A DNA stretch of 64,000 nt from an uncultured Agathobaculum sp. (lineage in GTDB: Bacteria; Bacillota; Clostridia; Oscillospirales; Butyricicoccaceae): the NCBI RefSeq assembly GCF_944384765.1, contig NZ_CALWUM010000002.1, positions 124,001 to 188,000 of the forward strand. Direction: 5' to 3'. The position numbers and the translations under genes were made by a program. The notes under the pieces were generated by a model, which worked only from the letters and a program-made list of their open reading frames with translations, was not told the DNA's origin and did not search any database. Position 1 is the first letter of the stretch, and every line of letters begins with the position of its first letter. This document shows, piece after piece, positions 60,416 to 64,000 of the stretch.

Positions 60416-60862
60416 ATGAAAGTAATTTTGAAAGCCGACGTCAAGGGCAAAGGCAAAAAAGGCGACCTGATCGAGGTCAGCGAGGGCTACGGCCGCAACT
60501 TCCTCATGCCGCGCGGCCTGGCAGAGCCCGCCACGGCGGATAACCTGAACGTCAAAAAGGCGCAGGATGAGGCGCATGCGCGCCGCGTTGCGCTTGAGCA
60601 GCAGGCTGCGCGCGAGGCGGCGGAAAAGCTCAAGGTCAGCCCGGTCAAGGTGCCGGCCAAGGGCGGCACGGGCGGCCGCTTGTTCGGCGCGGTGACTTCC
60701 AAGGAAATCGCGGAAGAGCTCAATCGCCAGTACGGCCTGAATGTACCCAAGCAGAAGATTGTGCTCGACGAACCGATCAAGACCTTTGGCGTGCACCGCG
60801 TCAAGGCCAAGCTGTATCAGGATATCGCGGGCGAGATTCTGGTGCAGGTGGTAGAAGCGTAA
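60416..60862 (+). CDS. rplI: Ribosomal protein L9
   Basis: A 148-residue L9: MKVILKADVKGKGKKGDLIEVSEGYGRNFLMPRGLA-type N-domain (split across the long helix that begins near residue 40) and the C-domain GRLFGAVTSKEIAEEL. ATG 60416 follows AAAGGAG. It is co-transcribed with gdpP; a long array of hairpins follows the stop codon. Confidence 0.97.
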   Translation: MKVILKADVKGKGKKGDLIEVSEGYGRNFLMPRGLAEPATADNLNVKKAQDEAHARRVALEQQAAREAAEKLKVSPVKVPAKGGTGGRLFGAVTSKEIAEELNRQYGLNVPKQKIVLDEPIKTFGVHRVKAKLYQDIAGEILVQVVEA

Positions 60863-60868
60863 ACGCTT

Positions 60869-61096
60869 TCGATAGGAACGCACCGTTCCAATCGAGGGAA
60901 CCTTGCCGCGCAAAGGCGCGGACAAGGTTCATGGACTGCGAAAAGTTCCGATATACGAAACTTTTTTTCGTCAGAAGTGTAAAAAGTCAGGCGCTTGTCC
61001 TGACTTTTTACGGGATTTTCTGCAAAGCAGGAAATCCCTGTTATATGGCCGCCAAGGGCGGCTGGGTGTTTTGATGCAAACCGCGGAGCGGTTTGC
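60869..61096 (+). repeat. Hairpin-array repeat, copy B (between rplI and dnaB)
   Basis: Seven consecutive hairpins: H1 60869-60895 (TCGAT-GGAACG/CGTTCC-ATCGA); H2 60898-60930 (GAACCTTG/CAAGGTTC with inner CCGCGC/GCGCGG and one unpaired A); H3 60941-60965 (AAAAGTTCCG/CGAAACTTTT); H4 60979-61011 (GTAAAAAGTCAGG/CCTGACTTTTTAC); H5 61012-61038 (GGGATTTTCTGC/GCAGGAAATCCC); H6 61048-61062 (GCCGCC/GGCGGC); H7 61076-61096 (GCAAACCGC/GCGGTTTGC). H1-H4 match the order after dapL (5701-5821). H3-H4 probably terminate gdpP-rplI. Confidence 0.72.
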
Positions 61097-61157
61097 GGTT
61101 GAAATCGCCGCGCGGGGCGTGGCAAAACAGTTGATTCAAGCAGAAGGCGGTGTGGTT

Positions 61158-62522
61158 TTGGACGAGCTCCTTATGCGGCAGGTGCCGCAGGATCTGACAG
61201 CGGAGCAGTCGCTGCTCGGCGCGATGCTGGTCGATCCGAACTGCATCCCCGAGGTGATCGAGCAGGTGCGCGCGGACGACTTCTACGCGGAGGAAAACAA
61301 GCGCATCTTTGAGACCATTTATTCCATGTTCAACAGCGCGCAGCACATCGACCCGGTCACGGTGCTCGATATGCTCACGCGCATGGGCTATTATGATGAG
61401 GCGGGCGGCCGTGCGTACCTGTTCCAGCTGATGGAGGTCACGCCGGGCGCGCGCAACGTAAACGAATATGTGCGCATTGTGCGCGACAAAAGCCTGCTGC
61501 GCCAGCTGGCGGATGCGGGCAGCGAGATCCAGCAGAACGCGCTCGAGGCACATGGCGAGGCGTCCAGCATTGCCGAACTGGCCGAGCAGCGCATTTACAG
61601 CATCCGACAGGGGCGTGAGATCAAGGGGCTTTCCAAGCTCAGCGAAGTCATCGCGGACCTGTATACCGAACTTGACGAGCGCGCCCGGTCGGACAGCGAT
61701 ATCCCGGGTATGTCCACGGGATTCCACGCGCTGGATACCGCACTGACCGGCCTGAACAAATCCGACCTGATTCTGATTGCGGCCCGTCCCGGCATGGGTA
61801 AGACCGCGTTCGCGCTCAATATTGCGCTCAATGCAGCCAAGGCGAGCGTCAAGGACAAGCCCCGGGGCTATAAAAAGGGCACAGGCGTGTGCGTGTTCCA
61901 GCTGGAGATGGGCAAGGAGCAGCTTGCCAGCCGTTTCCTGTCCAGCGAAGCGCTGATCGAGTCGCAAAAGCTCAAAACCGGCAACCTGGACGACGACGAC
62001 TGGGTCAAGATCGCCCGGGCGTCTGGCGTGCTGGCCAGCTTGAATATCTATGTGGACGATAACCCAGCGATCACGGTCGCGGAGATCAAGGCAAAGTGCC
62101 GCCGTTTGGGTGACGAGCTCGGCCTGATCGTCATCGACTATCTGCAGCTGATGCACGTCGGCGGGCGGCACATGGATAACCGTGTGCAGGAGGTCGCGGA
62201 GATCTCGCGCTCGCTTAAAATCATGGCCAAGGAGCTCAACGTGCCGGTCGTGTGTTTGTCGCAGCTGTCGCGTGCGTCCGAGCAGCGCTCGGACAAGCGG
62301 CCCATGCTGTCCGACCTGCGTGAGTCCGGCGCAATCGAGCAGGACGCGGATATCGTTATGTTCATCTATCGCGACGATTATTATGACGACGAGAGCGAAA
62401 ACAAGAATATCGCAGAGATCATCATTGCCAAAAACCGTCACGGCGCAACCGGTACGGTCGAGCTGCAGTGGGTCGGCCAGTATACGACCTTCTCCAACCC
62501 GGATCGCATCCATGGGGACTGA
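61158..62522 (+). CDS. dnaB: Replicative DNA helicase DnaB
   Basis: A 454-residue DnaB. The N-terminal domain starts DELLMRQVPQDLTAEQSLLGAMLVDP; the RecA-like C-terminal domain has Walker A ARPGMGKTAFALN at about residue 208, QLEMGKEQLASRFL, the Walker B-type LIVIDYLQLM and the late GAIEQDADIVMFIYRDDYY. It unwinds DNA at the replication fork. The start is TTG 61158, which gives the standard DnaB N-terminus; the longer frame reads through the hairpin array. The ribosome site is weak (AAGG at ten bases). Confidence 0.95.
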   Translation: MDELLMRQVPQDLTAEQSLLGAMLVDPNCIPEVIEQVRADDFYAEENKRIFETIYSMFNSAQHIDPVTVLDMLTRMGYYDEAGGRAYLFQLMEVTPGARNVNEYVRIVRDKSLLRQLADAGSEIQQNALEAHGEASSIAELAEQRIYSIRQGREIKGLSKLSEVIADLYTELDERARSDSDIPGMSTGFHALDTALTGLNKSDLILIAARPGMGKTAFALNIALNAAKASVKDKPRGYKKGTGVCVFQLEMGKEQLASRFLSSEALIESQKLKTGNLDDDDWVKIARASGVLASLNIYVDDNPAITVAEIKAKCRRLGDELGLIVIDYLQLMHVGGRHMDNRVQEVAEISRSLKIMAKELNVPVVCLSQLSRASEQRSDKRPMLSDLRESGAIEQDADIVMFIYRDDYYDDESENKNIAEIIIAKNRHGATGTVELQWVGQYTTFSNPDRIHGD

Positions 62523-62526
62523 CGCC

Positions 62527-63861
62527 ATGCTGGAAACGGTGAAGCAGACCATTCAGACGTATACCATGCTGGAGGACGGTGAGCCGGTGCTTGTGGCGCT
62601 GTCCGGCGGCGCGGACTCAGTCGCGCTGCTGCGGGCGCTGCAGGCGCTCGCCTATCCGGTGCGCGCCTTTCACCTCAACCACTGCCTGCGCGGCGCGGAG
62701 TCCGACCGGGACGAAGCCTTTTGCCGCGCGCTGTGCGCGGAGCTGGGCGTCCCGCTGACCGTCGAGCGGATCGACGTTGCAGCAGCACGCGCGGCGGGCG
62801 AGGGGATCGAGGCCGCGGCGCGGCGCATCCGCTATACGCGGCTGACAGCAGCGGCGCAGGGCGTGAAGATCGCAACCGCGCACACGGCGGACGATAACCT
62901 CGAGACCATGCTGTTCCATCTGGTGCGCGGCACCGGCCCTAAAGGGCTGGCCGGCATCCCGCCGGTGCGGGGGCAGGTTATCCGCCCGCTGCTCAGCGTG
63001 ACACGCGCCGCGGTAGAAGCGTATCTGCATGCGCTGGGGCAGGATTATGTGACCGACAGCACGAATGCGGACGATGCGTATACCCGCAACCGTATCCGGC
63101 ATGAGGTCGTGCCCGTGCTGCGGCAGATCAATCCGGCGGTGAGCGGCTCTGCGGCGCGGCTCGGCGCGCTGCTGCGGCAGGATGAGGACTGCCTTGCCGG
63201 TCTCGCGCAGGATTGCCTAGCGCAGGCGGCGCAGCCGGACGGCGCGTGGCGCATCGCGCCGCTACGGGCAGCGCACCCGGCGGTGCGCACGCGGGCTCTG
63301 CGCTGCATCGCCGCGCAGAGCGGCATGCCGCTGCGGGACTTTTCCGCCCAGCATGTCAAGGCGCTCATGCAGCTGCTGGAAAGCGGCGACCCGTCCGCTG
63401 TCTGCACGCTGCCGCACGGCTTTGTAGCGCGGCGGGAATATGATGCCTTTCGGCTGGAAAAGCCGGAAGACGCGCCGGAAAGGCCGGTGTGTCCGCTCTC
63501 CGTCCCGTTTGACGGGACCGTGTGGCAGGGGCGGCTACACCTCACGCTGAGGCGTTTAGAAAAAAATACGGATTTTTACAAATCAGACAATACTTTTTGC
63601 GTGGATTGTGGTACAATAGATTTTGCATCGCTGTGCCTGCGCACACGGCGGGCAGGCGACCGGCTCCGGCTGACCGGAAACGGCGGCAGCCGGACGCTCA
63701 AAAAACTGATGATCGACCGCAAAATCCCCCGCATGCGGCGGGACGGGCTGGCGGTCATCGCGGACCGGCATGGCGTAATCGCTGTGCAGGACATTGGGAT
63801 AGACGATTCGCGCCGTCCGCAGGGCGGCACGCGGATGCAAATAAAAATAGAGGGGTATTGA
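62527..63861 (+). CDS. tilS: tRNA(Ile)-lysidine synthetase
   Basis: A 444-residue TilS: PP-loop LVALSGGADSVALLRAL at the N-terminus, FHLNHCLRGAESDRDEAF, ATAHTADDNLETMLFHLVRGTG, TDSTNADDAYTRNRIRHEVVP, and a C-terminal domain ending with RRAGDRLRLTGNGGSRTLKKLMIDRKIPR. It attaches lysine to C34 of tRNA(Ile) so that AUA is read correctly. ATG 62527 lies eight bases after GGGGA and five after the dnaB stop. hpt follows at once, the usual tilS-hpt pair. Confidence 0.95.
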   Translation: MLETVKQTIQTYTMLEDGEPVLVALSGGADSVALLRALQALAYPVRAFHLNHCLRGAESDRDEAFCRALCAELGVPLTVERIDVAAARAAGEGIEAAARRIRYTRLTAAAQGVKIATAHTADDNLETMLFHLVRGTGPKGLAGIPPVRGQVIRPLLSVTRAAVEAYLHALGQDYVTDSTNADDAYTRNRIRHEVVPVLRQINPAVSGSAARLGALLRQDEDCLAGLAQDCLAQAAQPDGAWRIAPLRAAHPAVRTRALRCIAAQSGMPLRDFSAQHVKALMQLLESGDPSAVCTLPHGFVARREYDAFRLEKPEDAPERPVCPLSVPFDGTVWQGRLHLTLRRLEKNTDFYKSDNTFCVDCGTIDFASLCLRTRRAGDRLRLTGNGGSRTLKKLMIDRKIPRMRRDGLAVIADRHGVIAVQDIGIDDSRRPQGGTRMQIKIEGY

Positions 63862-63864
63862 GAT

Positions 63865-64000
63865 ATGGCATACGAGATGCAGGACGACATCAGAGAAGTC
63901 TACTTCACCGAGCAGCAGCTGGCTGACAAGGTGGCCGAACTCGGCGCGCGCATCACCGAGGACTACCGGGACAAAAATCCGCTGGTCATCAGCGTGCTCA
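63865..64000 (+). CDS. hpt: Hypoxanthine phosphoribosyltransferase, N-terminal fragment
   Basis: The first 45 residues of a protein that runs off the window (AYEMQDDIREVYFTEQQLADKV, AELGARITEDYRDKNPLVISVL). The pattern, an initial helix then the strand PLVISVL, and the position after tilS match Hpt, which salvages hypoxanthine and guanine. ATG 63865 follows GAGGGG. The PRPP-binding motif is outside the window. Confidence 0.88.
   Translation, partial: MAYEMQDDIREVYFTEQQLADKVAELGARITEDYRDKNPLVISVL

Overview
The window is chromosomal DNA from a GC-rich, Gram-positive, spore-former-type Clostridia bacterium. The gene content (GatCAB plus GlnS, type III glutamine synthetase, split archaeal-type glutamate synthase, ANTAR regulator, SigI, LL-diaminopimelate aminotransferase, HPr kinase, DUF6514 and C_GCAxxG_C_C proteins, VTC/DUF4956 cluster) fits the Oscillospirales, for example a Butyricicoccus/Agathobaculum-like genome. 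That placement is inference from gene content and base composition; no 16S gene is present. I recognise about 61 genes, one clearly broken gene, no tRNA or rRNA genes, no CRISPR array, no prophage and no complete insertion sequence. TTG start codons are frequent.

Layout. 1-4.9 kb: end of ligA, gatCAB, and a DUF362 protein behind a MerR-type promoter. 5-9.5 kb (minus): comF, then dapF-pyrG-dapL as overlapping genes with a hairpin in the leader. 9.6-21.1 kb: a nitrogen-assimilation island. Seven minus-strand genes encode a glutamate synthase split into five polypeptides, a glutamine-synthetase-like protein lacking several catalytic residues, and an ANTAR antiterminator. They face a plus-strand type III glutamine synthetase (glnN) and an Amt-PII fusion gene carrying two frameshifts and one stop. 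Both divergent transcripts begin with a hairpin having the same AAAGGC hexaloop, overlapping a terminator; this is the most interesting regulatory system seen. 21.2-29.4 kb: apbE/NusG-II/Gx-transporter set, a small lipoprotein, gltX-glnS, NAD(P)HX epimerase, a SRAP protein and a flavin reductase. 29.5-32.4 kb (minus): a PMCA-type P-type ATPase under a yybP-ykoY (manganese) riboswitch.

32.5-38 kb: VTC-domain protein, DUF4956 protein and an SLH-anchored beta-helix protein, then sigI and a CpXC protein. 38-50.4 kb: a putative manganese exporter, DEAD-box helicase, NAGPA-type glycosidase, ung, a YtrA-type regulator with ABC transporter and VanZ gene, tex, azlCD and rpmB. 50.5-64 kb: hprK, PHP phosphatase, ROK kinase, an SH3/amidase wall hydrolase, a C_GCAxxG_C_C protein, a DUF6514 gene with Spo0A-like boxes, two chromate-transporter halves, a VOC protein, gdpP-rplI, dnaB, tilS and the start of hpt.

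Two repeat families stand out. One is a ~160-bp imperfect palindrome with terminal inverted repeats, present twice, in opposite orientation, each copy abutting a TAA stop codon. The other is a string of hairpins found after dapL and again after rplI, with the same architecture but changed, still complementary arms.
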